Assembly (NCBI RefSeq): GCF_036327755.1
Contig: NZ_CP109596.1
Location: 496,001 to 560,000, forward strand
DNA length: 64,000 nucleotides
Source: Nocardia sp. NBC_01503
GTDB lineage: Bacteria > Actinomycetota > Actinomycetes > Mycobacteriales > Mycobacteriaceae
Direction: 5' to 3'
In this document: piece by piece, positions 17,556-26,463 of the stretch
How positions within the stretch are numbered: position 1 is the first letter of the stretch
How the letters are laid out: every line of letters starts with the position of its first letter
Notes under the pieces: model-generated
Seen by the model: the letters and a program-made list of their open reading frames with translations, nothing else
What the model was told of the DNA's origin: nothing
Database searches by the model: none
Program-made: the position numbers and the translations under genes

Positions 17556-18413
17556 ATGGCGCGGATTGTGGTGGTGGGCAGCATCAATATGGATCTGGTG
17601 ACGACCGTCAAGCGGCGACCGGAGCCGGGCGAGACGGTATCCGGGGAGAAGTTCTCGCTGGTACCCGGCGGGAAGGGATCGAATCAGGCGATCGCGGCGC
17701 GCCGCGCCGGGGGTGAGGTCGGCTTCGTCGGGGCGGTCGGGGATGACGTATTCGCCGATGAGCTGCGCCGGGTGCTGGTCGATGCGGGCGTGGGTGTTTC
17801 GCGGCTGCGGCGGGCGCACGGGCCGAGCGGAGTGGCGGCCATCATCGTCGATGACGGTGGGGAGAACAGCATTATCGTGGTGGGCGGGGCCAATTCGCGA
17901 CTGACCACGCTCGACGAGGATGATCTCGAGGCGATCGCGCAGGCGGATGTACTGCTGTGCCAGTTGGAGATTCCGCTGCCGACCGTACTGCAGGCGGCTC
18001 GGCACGCCCGCGCGCACGACACCACGGTGATACTGAATCCCTCGCCGGTGCGCGAACTTCCGGAGCAGGTGTGGGCCGAGATCGATATCGCGGTGGTGAA
18101 CGAGGGTGAGGCGGCGCAGCTCGGCGCGGCGCTGGACGCGGTTCCGCATGTGATCACCACGCTCGGCGCGGATGGCGCGATCTATCGCGGGCCCGATGGA
18201 ATCACGCTGCCACAGCCGGGGGTTCGCGTGGAGGTGGTCGACACCACCGGCGCCGGAGACACTTTCACCGGTGCGCTCGCGGCGCATTGGCCTGACGGCC
18301 CGGAGATCGCGCTGGCCTGGGCGTGTACGGCGGGCGCGCTGGCGACCACGAAACTCGGTGCCAGCGCGTCGATTCCGACGCGCAATGCGATCGAACGGCT
18401 GCTGTCGCGCTGA
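17556..18413 (+). CDS. rbsK: Ribokinase, PfkB family
   Basis: 285 aa. IVVVGSINMDLV at the N-terminus, GGKGSNQAIAARRAG and the C-terminal DTTGAGDTFTGALAA (anion hole and catalytic Asp) are the ribokinase signatures. It phosphorylates D-ribose to ribose-5-phosphate. No ribose transporter or hydrolase is adjacent, so it may salvage ribose from nucleosides. The stop is 1 bp from the stop of the convergent TetR gene. Confidence 0.9.
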   Translation: MARIVVVGSINMDLVTTVKRRPEPGETVSGEKFSLVPGGKGSNQAIAARRAGGEVGFVGAVGDDVFADELRRVLVDAGVGVSRLRRAHGPSGVAAIIVDDGGENSIIVVGGANSRLTTLDEDDLEAIAQADVLLCQLEIPLPTVLQAARHARAHDTTVILNPSPVRELPEQVWAEIDIAVVNEGEAAQLGAALDAVPHVITTLGADGAIYRGPDGITLPQPGVRVEVVDTTGAGDTFTGALAAHWPDGPEIALAWACTAGALATTKLGASASIPTRNAIERLLSR

Positions 18414-18414
18414 C

Positions 18415-18993
18415 TCAGGCGGCCGTGGTGCTCTTACCGGTGTGCACGGCCACCAGGTCGGCGAGCTGCTTTCCGGCGCGCTCGAGCGGATCGGTGGAGC
18501 GGGTGGCCAGTGACATGATGACCGCACCCTCCACCGCCGCCACGATGGTGGTGGCGAGGGAGCGGGCGATATCGGGCTCGACGGCCTCGACCTCGAGCCG
18601 GTCGGCGAGGATGCCCTCCCATTCGAGGAAGGTCGCGCCCGCGATATCGGCGGCCTCCGGGGATTCGGAGCGGCCCAGCGCCGCGGCCACCACCGGGCAG
18701 CCCGCGGTGAAATCGCTGGAGACCACCACCTCGCGCCACATGGCGGGGAAGGCGGCGAGCACGGTGGCCAGATCCGCGCCGGAGGTGAGCGTGCGCATGA
18801 GCGCACTGGACGCCTGTCCGGCGGTGCGGGTGGCCTCGGCGACCAGTTCGGACTTGCCGCCCGGAAAGTTCAGATAGACCGAGCGCCGCGAGATGCCACT
18901 GTGCTCGAGCAGTTGGGCGATGCCGGTTCCGGCGATTCCTTTGCAACGCATGAGGGCGATGGCGCTGTCGATGAGGCGGTCGCGGGCTCCCAT
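18415..18993 (-). CDS. TetR-family repressor of the OYE fusion gene
   Basis: 192 aa. N-terminal TetR HTH (SAIALMRCKGIAGTGIAQLL, then SGISRRSVYLNFPGGK) and a C-terminal ligand domain with FTAGCPVVAAALG. It diverges from the OYE/DDN fusion gene across 118 bp holding two ATACCGAT-type sites. Members near Old Yellow Enzyme genes usually sense electrophiles; a cysteine lies at FTAGCPV, which could react with one, but that is inference. Confidence 0.88.
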   Translation of the reverse strand: MGARDRLIDSAIALMRCKGIAGTGIAQLLEHSGISRRSVYLNFPGGKSELVAEATRTAGQASSALMRTLTSGADLATVLAAFPAMWREVVVSSDFTAGCPVVAAALGRSESPEAADIAGATFLEWEGILADRLEVEAVEPDIARSLATTIVAAVEGAVIMSLATRSTDPLERAGKQLADLVAVHTGKSTTAA

Positions 18994-19014
18994 GGTCGAC
19001 TTCCTTCCTTGCCG

Positions 19015-19057
19015 TATACCGATCGGTGTACTACCGTTCGAGATATACCGATTGGTC
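19015..19057. promoter_or_regulatory. Two TetR-type operator half-palindromes
   Basis: TATACCGATCGGTGTA (19015-19030) and TATACCGATTGGTC (19044-19057), 29 bp apart, lie between the TetR gene and the fusion gene. The first is nearly palindromic. They probably allow autorepression and control of the fusion gene. Confidence 0.7.
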
Positions 19058-19111
19058 GACCACTCGAGTGTAGACCGCCGCCACTCACCAGACGACGAAT
19101 CGGGGCCACCT

Positions 19112-20854
19112 ATGCCTGCAAACCGCGAGTCCGAGCCGACCGAACGCACCGGCAAGGCCAGCCCGGCCCTGCACGATCCCCTGCCGCTGGCCAGTGGCCA
19201 GGTACTGCCGAACCGACTGATGAAATCCGCCCTGAGCGAGGGGCTCGGCAACTCCGCCCTCGCCCCCGACGAACGGCTGCAACGACTCTACGCGCGCTGG
19301 AGCACCGGCGGGTACGGGTTGATAGTCACCGGCAATGTCATGGTCGACGGCCGCCACCTGGGAGAACCCGGCAATGTGGCCATCGAGGACGAACGGCACC
19401 TGGAGGCACTGACCCGCTGGGCCAAAGCGGGCAAAGACGGCGGCAGCAAGCTGTGGATGCAGTTGAATCATCCGGGCCGGCAGGCCAATCCACTGGTGAC
19501 CCGCAACCGCGCGGTGGCTCCGTCCGCGATCGGTATGAGCATTCCGGGCGTACCCGCACCGCGCGCACTCACCGAGGACGAGATCCTCGACATCATCGGG
19601 CGCTTCGGCACCGCGGCCCGGGTCGCCGAGGCCGCCGGATTCGACGGGGTGCAGATCCACGGGGCGCACGGATACCTGGTGTCGCAGTTCCTGTCCCCGC
19701 TGTCCAATCAGCGCACCGACGCCTGGGGCGGTGACGCCGAGCGACGCAGGCGCTTCGTGCTCGAGGTGGCGCGCAGTATTCGCGCTGCGGTGAGCCCCGG
19801 TTTCGGCGTCGGCATCAAACTCAATTCGGCGGACTTCCAGCGTGGCGGCTTCACCGAGGACGAATCGCGTGCGGTCATCGAGAAGCTCTCCGCCGAGCAG
19901 CTGGATCTCATCGAAATCAGCGGTGGCAGTTACGAATCCCCCGCCATGCTGAATCGGCCGCGCACGGTGGCGGCGAGCACGAAGGCCCGCGAGGCGTACT
20001 TCCTGGAGTACGCCGAATCCGCCCGGGCGGCCGCCGGTGCGGTGCCGATCGCGGTCACGGGCGGATTCCGCTCGCGCGGCGCCATGATCGAGGCGATCGC
20101 CGAGGGCAACTGCGATATGGTCGGACTGGGCCGACCCGCAGCCGTAATTCCTTCCGCCGCAGCCGATCTGCTCAATGGCGCGAAACAGCTGTACGCCCCC
20201 GCGATCTCACTGCGGTTGCCCGCGCGGCTCGCGGCCAACAATGGCCTCAAGGCGTTCGACGGGGCACTGGACCTGCAATGGCACACCGACCAGCTGCATC
20301 TGCTCGGCGCGGGCAACGATCCCGATCTCGACCGCTCCCCCTGGCGCACCGCGGTAACCATGCTGCGTCGCAATGGATTCGACGCCCTGCGCAGTAAGCG
20401 CTCGGCGAGTACACCCACTCCGGACCGCACCGCCGCCAAATTCCGACGCGAGCGCGCCCTCGGCCGCTATGTCATGAACCCGACCGTCCGCGCGCTGAGC
20501 CGGGTCGGCCTGCGCACCGCACTGGCCACCGAGATCGAGACCATCGGACGCAAGACCGGTCAGCCGCGCCGCGTCCCGGTGTCGATACTCTTCGACGACC
20601 AGGGCGCCTGGGCCATCTGCCAGCACGGCTCCCGTTCCGGCTGGGGTAAGAACCTCGCCGCCAATCCCGAAATCCGTGTCCGCCAAGGCAATACCTGGCG
20701 CACCGGTACGGCGGTCTTCCTCCCCGAGGACGATGTGGTGACCCGCGCCGCCACCTTCGCCCCACACCCCCTGCTGGCTCCCATCGCCACCCGGGGTTTC
20801 GCCGCCCTGGAGACCAATCCCGTCACCGTCCGCATCACCTTCACCGACAACTGA
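19112..20854 (+). CDS. Old Yellow Enzyme fused to a DDN-like deazaflavin reductase
   Basis: 580 aa. Residues about 20-370 are an FMN OYE domain: MKSALSEGLG near the start, LWMQLNHPGRQ, GFDGVQIHGAHGYLVSQFLS and the C-terminal GLGRPAAV. Residues about 455-580 are a separate domain with TIGRKTGQPRRVPVSIL and GWGKNLAANPEIRVR, signatures of the F420-dependent DDN/nitroreductase family. OYEs reduce alkenes or nitro groups with NAD(P)H; DDN-type enzymes use F420H2. One polypeptide may thus bind FMN and F420. ATG 19112 was chosen because it follows the operators; the upstream open frame overlaps TetR. A natural fusion rather than a sequencing join is suggested by the continuous frame and linker. Confidence 0.85.
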   Translation: MPANRESEPTERTGKASPALHDPLPLASGQVLPNRLMKSALSEGLGNSALAPDERLQRLYARWSTGGYGLIVTGNVMVDGRHLGEPGNVAIEDERHLEALTRWAKAGKDGGSKLWMQLNHPGRQANPLVTRNRAVAPSAIGMSIPGVPAPRALTEDEILDIIGRFGTAARVAEAAGFDGVQIHGAHGYLVSQFLSPLSNQRTDAWGGDAERRRRFVLEVARSIRAAVSPGFGVGIKLNSADFQRGGFTEDESRAVIEKLSAEQLDLIEISGGSYESPAMLNRPRTVAASTKAREAYFLEYAESARAAAGAVPIAVTGGFRSRGAMIEAIAEGNCDMVGLGRPAAVIPSAAADLLNGAKQLYAPAISLRLPARLAANNGLKAFDGALDLQWHTDQLHLLGAGNDPDLDRSPWRTAVTMLRRNGFDALRSKRSASTPTPDRTAAKFRRERALGRYVMNPTVRALSRVGLRTALATEIETIGRKTGQPRRVPVSILFDDQGAWAICQHGSRSGWGKNLAANPEIRVRQGNTWRTGTAVFLPEDDVVTRAATFAPHPLLAPIATRGFAALETNPVTVRITFTDN

Positions 20855-20963
20855 AGAGCGCCAATTGCGTTATCGGATATTTATTTTCGTGTGATATGAT
20901 GAATGCGAATCCGACTTTTCTTCTCTAGCATCGGTTTTCCCGACTGCTTCGAAGGAGAATTCA
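20855..20963 (+). promoter_or_regulatory. AT-rich promoter region of the methyltransferase gene
   Basis: The stretch 20868-20910 (TTATCGGATATTTATTTTCG, then GTGATATGATGAATG) is unusually AT-rich for this genome and holds possible -10 elements. A GAAGGAG ribosome binding site ends 7 bp before ATG 20964. Confidence 0.45.
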
Positions 20964-21803
20964 ATGGATGGCGGACCCAGCAGAACCGCGATGATGGCGG
21001 CGGGCGGGCGAGCAGCGCATCTCATCGTGGACAGCGCCCCCTACCTGTTCCAGGACACCGTGGCCGCCGACCTGCTCGGTGCACAGGCCGGAGAAGTCAT
21101 CGGCTATCACCGGCAGTTCGGCGATCACGTGGTACTCAGCGGCACTCGAGCGCAGGTCAACGCCCGCAGCAGCTATACCGAGGCGCGCGTGCGCACCGGC
21201 TTCGGGCAGTACGTGATCCTCGGCGCGGGCCTGGACACCTTCGCCTATCGCTCCCCACTCGCCAGACAGATCGCCGTTTTCGAGGTGGATCATCCGGCGA
21301 CCCAACAATGGAAACGCGGCCTACTCGAGACGGCGGGAATCGACGCCACCGCAACACGATTCGTCGGCGTCGATTTCGAAAGGGATGATCTCGCCGCGAA
21401 ATTGGCGGCGCAGGGATTCGATTCCGCGACCCCCGCGCTCGTGAGCTGGCTCGGCGTGAGCATGTATTTGACCGAGGCGGCGATCAGCGCGGTGCTGACC
21501 GTACTGGGCACATTCGCCCCGGGCACCGAACTGGTGCTGGAATACGCGCTCCCGCCCGAGCTTCGCGACGAATCCGGCACCGCCTACGCCGAATTCGCAC
21601 TCCCGGCCGCCGCCGATCAGGGCGAGCCCTGGTTGAGCTTCTTCACCCCCGACGCCCTCACCGACCTACTCGACAAACACGGATTCACCGTGGCCGAACA
21701 TATTTCACAACGCGAGACGGTCTCCCCCGACCTGTGGCAGCGCGCGGACAACCTGCGTCCTGCTGATCTGTGCCGGTTGTTGCGCGCATCCGTGAGCGAT
21801 TGA
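20964..21803 (+). CDS. Class I SAM-dependent methyltransferase, TIGR00027/LCM-like
   Basis: 279 aa. ARVRTGFGQYVILGAGLDTFAYR (read in parts) contains the SAM-binding glycine loop, and VFEVDHPATQQWKR is the acidic ribose-binding strand typical of the leucine-carboxyl-methyltransferase-like family expanded in mycobacteria and nocardiae. SWLGVSMYLT is the third family motif. Acceptor unknown; some members act on secondary metabolites. It has its own AT-rich promoter region. Confidence 0.88.
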   Translation: MDGGPSRTAMMAAGGRAAHLIVDSAPYLFQDTVAADLLGAQAGEVIGYHRQFGDHVVLSGTRAQVNARSSYTEARVRTGFGQYVILGAGLDTFAYRSPLARQIAVFEVDHPATQQWKRGLLETAGIDATATRFVGVDFERDDLAAKLAAQGFDSATPALVSWLGVSMYLTEAAISAVLTVLGTFAPGTELVLEYALPPELRDESGTAYAEFALPAAADQGEPWLSFFTPDALTDLLDKHGFTVAEHISQRETVSPDLWQRADNLRPADLCRLLRASVSD

Positions 21804-21817
21804 CCACTCACCGTTGG

Positions 21818-21991
21818 TCAATGGTCGCGGCGAGGTAGGAGCTGCTGCGACTGCCGCCATGCGGCCTTCCGAGCAGCGTGGGCGGTGGCGGCCGAATCGA
21901 AATCGCCGCGCTGCCCCATCTCCAGCAACCTGTCGAACGCCGCGGCTCGCTTCGATCCGTCGTCGTCCAGGTCCATGCGGTTGGCCGTCAC
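21818..21991 (-). CDS. Possible small hypothetical protein
   Basis: A 52-57 codon frame from GTG 21991 or ATG 21976 encodes a helical, Ala-rich peptide (DDDGSKRAAAFDRLLEMGQR, then AARKAAWRQSQQLL). The composition is more protein-like than the rest of the frame, but there is no clear ribosome binding site and no family recognised. Convergent with the methyltransferase gene. Confidence 0.35.
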   Translation of the reverse strand: MTANRMDLDDDGSKRAAAFDRLLEMGQRGDFDSAATAHAARKAAWRQSQQLLPRRDH

Positions 21992-22053
21992 AACCAAATT
22001 ATGCGCCCGACAACGCCGACCCGTCTGGCATCGGGTCTGCGCTGTTCGGGTGG

Positions 22054-23085
22054 TTACAGATTGGGGCGGACCAGGATTTGGATGTGGTCGTCCGGGTGGC
22101 GCAGGGATTCGATGGCGTCGGCTACGCCGTCGAAGCCGACCTGGGTGGTGATCAGGGATTCGGCGTCGATGACGCCGTCGGCTATGCGGTGCAGGGTTTT
22201 GGCGTACTCCTCGTGGGGGTAGACCATGCACATTTGCAGGGAGATGTCCTTGTAGATGCCGACGATCGGGCGGATCACGTCATCGGACATGATCGAGCCG
22301 ATCTGCAGGATCGCGGTCTCCCTGGGGACCTTGTACATGAGTTCATTGAGCAGGCCGGGGACACCCGCGCACACCCAGACGTGCAGTTTCTGCCCCGGGG
22401 AGGCGAGCTCCTGCCAGACCTCCACCGGATCTTCGACGGACGGATCCACCACGCGGTGCGCGCCCAGGCGCAGCGCGGCCTCGCGGCGAAGTTTCGAGGG
22501 GTCGGACGCGACGATGGGTGCTACACCGCGTTCGACCAGGGCCGCGACCGCCCCCAATCCCACAGGGCCGCAACCGATGACGATACCGGTGCCTTCCGGG
22601 CCGATGCCCGTGCGGGCCACATTGCCGAAGCCGACCGCGAGGGGTTCGGTCATGGCGGCCACATGCGGCGGGACATGTTCGGGAATGGGTTCCAAGGCCA
22701 TAGCCTGCAACACCATTCGCTCGCCGAAGCCGCCCGGATAGTCATTGGAGTAGCCGACGCCGTGAATACCACCGGCCGCGTCCAAGGCCCACGGCAGGGC
22801 GACGACATTCTGCCCCTCCACGAATGGGGTGTCCGGGCCCGCACCGATGACGCGGGCGGAGAGCTCATGCCCCATCACCATGTCGCGACACGGATCGAAC
22901 AGGAAGGTGGGCACACCGCTGTCGCGGGAAGCCTGCAAGAACTCGTCGGTGTAGTCCAGGGCAGCCTTGTCGGAGCCGCAGATTCCGCAGGCGATCGTCT
23001 CGACCAGCACCTGGCCGGGACCGGGTACGGGATCGGGCACCTCGTCGACGACGAGTTCGCGATTGCGCATCACTACCGCGCGCAT
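22054..23085 (-). CDS. Zinc-type alcohol dehydrogenase (MDR)
   Basis: 343 aa. ACGICGSDK gives the catalytic zinc Cys, MVMGHE the Glu/His pair, and VIGCGPVGLGAVA the NAD-binding loop. The structural-zinc cysteine cluster of classical ADHs is absent; an insertion with few cysteines takes its place. It is the last gene of the steroid run, 1 bp after the LLM gene and carrying its own GAAGGGAAG site. It could oxidise a hydroxyl group on a ring-cleavage or side-chain intermediate. Confidence 0.88.
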   Translation of the reverse strand: MRAVVMRNRELVVDEVPDPVPGPGQVLVETIACGICGSDKAALDYTDEFLQASRDSGVPTFLFDPCRDMVMGHELSARVIGAGPDTPFVEGQNVVALPWALDAAGGIHGVGYSNDYPGGFGERMVLQAMALEPIPEHVPPHVAAMTEPLAVGFGNVARTGIGPEGTGIVIGCGPVGLGAVAALVERGVAPIVASDPSKLRREAALRLGAHRVVDPSVEDPVEVWQELASPGQKLHVWVCAGVPGLLNELMYKVPRETAILQIGSIMSDDVIRPIVGIYKDISLQMCMVYPHEEYAKTLHRIADGVIDAESLITTQVGFDGVADAIESLRHPDDHIQILVRPNL

Positions 23086-23086
23086 G

Positions 23087-24298
23087 TCACTTCCCTTCGG
23101 ATTCGGGGGTCAGGGCGGCGGCCAGCGCCTGGCCGTGCCGCTCGAACGCGGCTTCCACGCCCGCGCGCATGCCCGACATGAGGCGTTCGCTATTGGCGTT
23201 GGCCCAGTCCAGGGAGGCGATGCGGCTGCGGTTCGCGCCGGTGAAGTGCGGAATCACGTGCTCGGCAAAGAGTTTCACCGAACGGCGGGAGGCTTCGGGG
23301 TCGGCGACATTGAGCGCCAGCACCAGGAAGGTGCCGAAACCGCCGGACTGTTCGGCCAGGGCTTCGATGGCCGCGATGGCGTCATCCGGCGAGCCGATGG
23401 TGGCGCGACCGAAGGCGGGGAAGCCCGGCCCGGTCCACTGTTCGATGGCCTCGGCGGCGGTATCGCCCCACGGCACCTCCATCCCGCTGAGCCGCTTGAT
23501 GTAGTCCACCAGATGCCCTACGCCCCATTCGGCTTCGCGGCGCGCCTGCTCCCGGGTCTCGGCGATATGCATGGGCGCGACCAGTCGCCACTTGGCACGA
23601 TCGACGGTATGGCCATTGGCGGCCATGGTCTGCTCGTAGACCTTCCAATTCGGCAGCAGCGCTTCATATCCCGAGGGATCGGAGGCGGCCAACGACAGCA
23701 GGCCCGCACCGTGCTTACCGGCCAGCACCGAACCCGACGGTGAAATGGTCGATGCCACAGCCATTTCCAACCCGTCCCGCTGATACGGCAGCAGTTGCAG
23801 GCGAGCCTCGTTGAGCTCGAACCACTCCGTCTTGGCCGTCACGACTTCACCGCGCAGCAACCGCACGATGGTCTCCATGGATTCGTGCATCATGTCGCGC
23901 TGGCGCGGCTGCGGCACACCCATCATGGAGGCGTCCGAGGCCAACTGGCCCGGGCCGATGCCCATCATGACCCGCCCCCGGGTGAGATGGTCGAGCAGGC
24001 AGAGGCGGTCGGCCAGCATCATGGGCTGGTGGTAGGGCAGGGAATTCACGCCGGTGCCGAGGCGGATCCGGCCGGTGCGTTCCGCGGCGGCGGCGAGGAA
24101 GACCTCCGGGGCGGCGATGATCTCCATTCCGGCGGAGTGATGTTCACCGACCCAGGCTTCCTGAAACCCGAGTTCGTCCGCGAGCTCGACCAATCGCAGA
24201 TCCCGCTGGATCTGCAGGGTCGGATTGCCATTGAGCGGGTGATAGGGCGCGATGAAGAATCCGAACCGCGTGGGTCCGGAGGTATTGGGCAGAGACAA
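23087..24298 (-). CDS. LLM-class flavin-dependent monooxygenase
   Basis: 403 aa. The bacterial-luciferase fold is shown by FQEAWVGEHHSAG, IRLGTGVNSLPYHQP and GRVMMGIGPGQLASDA. It uses reduced flavin (FMNH2 or F420H2) to insert oxygen or reduce a substrate. The start is a TTG at 24298 with AAAGGAG upstream. A 16-bp hairpin separates it from hsaC. In this place it may act on a steroid-derived ring, perhaps fed by the flavin reductase HsaB; this is inference. Confidence 0.85.
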   Translation of the reverse strand: MSLPNTSGPTRFGFFIAPYHPLNGNPTLQIQRDLRLVELADELGFQEAWVGEHHSAGMEIIAAPEVFLAAAAERTGRIRLGTGVNSLPYHQPMMLADRLCLLDHLTRGRVMMGIGPGQLASDASMMGVPQPRQRDMMHESMETIVRLLRGEVVTAKTEWFELNEARLQLLPYQRDGLEMAVASTISPSGSVLAGKHGAGLLSLAASDPSGYEALLPNWKVYEQTMAANGHTVDRAKWRLVAPMHIAETREQARREAEWGVGHLVDYIKRLSGMEVPWGDTAAEAIEQWTGPGFPAFGRATIGSPDDAIAAIEALAEQSGGFGTFLVLALNVADPEASRRSVKLFAEHVIPHFTGANRSRIASLDWANANSERLMSGMRAGVEAAFERHGQALAAALTPESEGK

Positions 24299-24340
24299 CT
24301 TTCGACGCTCCTTTGCGATGTATTCAGTTGTGCTCCGAAA

Positions 24341-24380
24341 CGGCCGCGTATCCGCCGGGGCTCTGGCGGATACGCGGCCG
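24341..24380 (-). terminator. Perfect 16-bp hairpin between hsaC and the LLM gene
   Basis: CGGCCGCGTATCCGCC pairs exactly with GGCGGATACGCGGCCG across an 8-nt loop. It lies 14 bp after the hsaC stop and 42 bp before the LLM start. No U-run follows. It probably ends or dampens the hsaB-hsaC transcript, or protects its 3' end, so LLM-ADH may be less expressed. Confidence 0.7.
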
Positions 24381-24394
24381 GATCCGTGAGCGGA

Positions 24395-25273
24395 TCAGCC
24401 CCTAGCCCACTCGTGGCCCCAGTAGCTGTCCGCGGTCATCTCCTCGGCCACGTAGTCGTTGCCGACCAGCATTCCCTCGCAACCGAATTCGAGATCCCAG
24501 TTACCGGGCGTGCGGACGTAGAAGGAGATCATCTTGTCGTTGGTGTGGCGGCCCAGCGTGGAAGAGATGTGGTAGCCCGCCTTGGTGACGCGATCCAGCG
24601 CACGGCCCACATCGTCGAGCGAATCGACCTCGACCATGATGTGCACGATGCCCGGACCGTCCGGCCGCGAGCCCGGGATGAGCGCGAGACTGTGGTGGCG
24701 CGGGTTCACACCCATGAAGCGAATCCAGATGGGATGCTCGGGCGGGCCGACGCGGAAGGAGCCGCGCGCGGCGAAACCCAATACCTCGGTGTAGAACTTG
24801 CGCGCGTCCTCGATATCGCGCACCGGCAGCACCACATGGCCCAGACCCAGATCGCCGTTGATGAAGCGCGCGCCGTGCTTGGTCAGCACCGGGGTGTGAT
24901 CGAGCAGCGGTCCGTGGAAGACCTCGATGGTGAACCCGGACGGGTCGACAAAGCTGATCGCCTCCTCGACATGACGGTTCGCGGCATCCGCGACAGACAG
25001 TGTGGCCACGGCGATTCCGGCCTTCTCCAAGGTCTCGCGCACCAGCGCCAGCGAGCGGGTGTCGGCGACCTGCCAGCCGATGGCGATGACCTCGTCGCGC
25101 TCACCCGGCACCAGTTCCAGACGGTAGGTGTGCTCATCGGTGCGCAGATAGATGGAGTTCGGATTCGGTCCGGTGCCCTCGGCGAAACCGATGGTGTCGA
25201 AAGCGAATTCGCGCCAGGCTCGCACGTCCGCGATGCGGGCCCGCACGTAGCCGAGGGAGCTGAAGGCAGCCAT
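24395..25273 (-). CDS. hsaC: Extradiol ring-cleavage dioxygenase, HsaC type
   Basis: 292 aa, two VOC modules. Iron ligands His146 (GLGHVVLP), His211 (GIVHIMVEV) and Glu262 (WDLEFGCEG) match the BphC/HsaC positions. HsaC cleaves the catechol ring 3,4-DHSA in steroid degradation. It follows kshB by 18 bp and has a GGAG ribosome binding site. Steroid rather than biphenyl substrate is inferred from the kshAB neighbours. Confidence 0.9.
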   Translation of the reverse strand: MAAFSSLGYVRARIADVRAWREFAFDTIGFAEGTGPNPNSIYLRTDEHTYRLELVPGERDEVIAIGWQVADTRSLALVRETLEKAGIAVATLSVADAANRHVEEAISFVDPSGFTIEVFHGPLLDHTPVLTKHGARFINGDLGLGHVVLPVRDIEDARKFYTEVLGFAARGSFRVGPPEHPIWIRFMGVNPRHHSLALIPGSRPDGPGIVHIMVEVDSLDDVGRALDRVTKAGYHISSTLGRHTNDKMISFYVRTPGNWDLEFGCEGMLVGNDYVAEEMTADSYWGHEWARG

Positions 25274-25291
25274 GTTGCACTCCTTGATATT

Positions 25292-26371
25292 TCAGGAATA
25301 GGTGACGGAGACGTCGTCGGTCACCGGAACCGCCTGGCAGGCAAGCACATAGCCGTCGGCCAGGTCGTCTTCTTCGAGGACTTCATTGCGCCGCATGGTG
25401 ACCTCGCCGGAGACCACGCGGCAGACACAGGCGCTGCACGCACCCTCCTTGCAGGAGAAGGGCGCTTCGATGCCCTTGGCGAGCAGCACATCCAACAGTG
25501 TCCGACTGCGCGGCCAGGTGAGTGCATGGTTTTCGCCATCGAGTTCGACCGCGACGGTGGCATTGTCACCGGCGGCCTCGACGGCTTCGAGATCGACCGG
25601 GGTGGAGTCGGTTTCGAAGGGATTGCCGGACAGGGAGACGAACTTCTCCACGTGTACGCGCTTGTGGTCCGCGCCGAGCGAGGTCATGGCGGCGCTCACC
25701 GCGTCCATGAACGGGCCGGGACCGCAGACGAACGCCTCACGCGCCGCCCACGGCTCGGCAAGCGCGGCAAGCTGTTCCACCGACGGCAGGCCCTGCACCG
25801 ACTGCAACCAGTGCAGCACCAGCAGCCGATCCGGATGTGCGGCGGCCAATTCCGCGAGCTCGGTCGCGAAGATGACCGAGTTCTCGTGCTGATTGGCGTA
25901 GATCAGCGTGACGTGGCCGGTGCCCCGCGCCAGCGCGGATTTCAGAATGGAGAGCACGGGGGTGATACCGCTGCCGCCGCCGAACAGCAGCAGATCGGCG
26001 TCCAGGGACCCCGGTGTGAACAGCCCGGCGGGCGGCAGCACATCCAAGAACATGCCCTCGACGGCGTTGTCGCACAACCAGTTCGAGCCGTAGCCCTGGT
26101 ATGTCCGCTTGACGGTGATCTTCAGTGGCCCGCCCTCGTGCGGCGCACTCGACAGCGAGTAGCACCGACTCACCGATCCGGTCAGTTCACTCGGAATGCG
26201 CAGGGTCAGGAACTGGCCCGGCTTGTACCCGAACCGCCCGGCGTGGGCATCCTCCGGCGCGAGCTCGAGTGACACCGCGTCGTCGGTCTCCCGCACCACG
26301 CGCACGATCCGCACCGACGCGATCCCACCGGCAAGTCGCGCCAGTTCCGGTTCGAGGTCTGTCACGGTCAT
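25292..26371 (-). CDS. kshB: 3-ketosteroid 9-alpha-hydroxylase reductase, KshB type
   Basis: 359 aa. FAD-binding SRCYSLSSAPHEGG, NAD-binding LLLFGGGSGITPVLSI, then a C-terminal plant-type [2Fe-2S] ferredoxin domain with Cys307, Cys312, Cys315 and Cys345. It passes electrons from NADH to KshA. Placed directly downstream of kshA and the Cys-rich gene. Other Rieske oxygenases use the same reductase type, so the substrate is set by context. Confidence 0.88.
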   Translation of the reverse strand: MTVTDLEPELARLAGGIASVRIVRVVRETDDAVSLELAPEDAHAGRFGYKPGQFLTLRIPSELTGSVSRCYSLSSAPHEGGPLKITVKRTYQGYGSNWLCDNAVEGMFLDVLPPAGLFTPGSLDADLLLFGGGSGITPVLSILKSALARGTGHVTLIYANQHENSVIFATELAELAAAHPDRLLVLHWLQSVQGLPSVEQLAALAEPWAAREAFVCGPGPFMDAVSAAMTSLGADHKRVHVEKFVSLSGNPFETDSTPVDLEAVEAAGDNATVAVELDGENHALTWPRSRTLLDVLLAKGIEAPFSCKEGACSACVCRVVSGEVTMRRNEVLEEDDLADGYVLACQAVPVTDDVSVTYS

Positions 26372-26463
26372 CGCGATTCCATTCCTATGCTGTCCATTTC
26401 GGTCGTGCTGCCTTCGTCATCCCTCGCCGCCCCGCGGTCTTCTGCCTACGGTGACGGGGGCAG

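Noticed and set aside
16788..18806. 672-codon minus-strand frame covering the ribokinase gene
   Set aside because: Only the 3' third has family similarity; the remainder is the shadow of the ribokinase.
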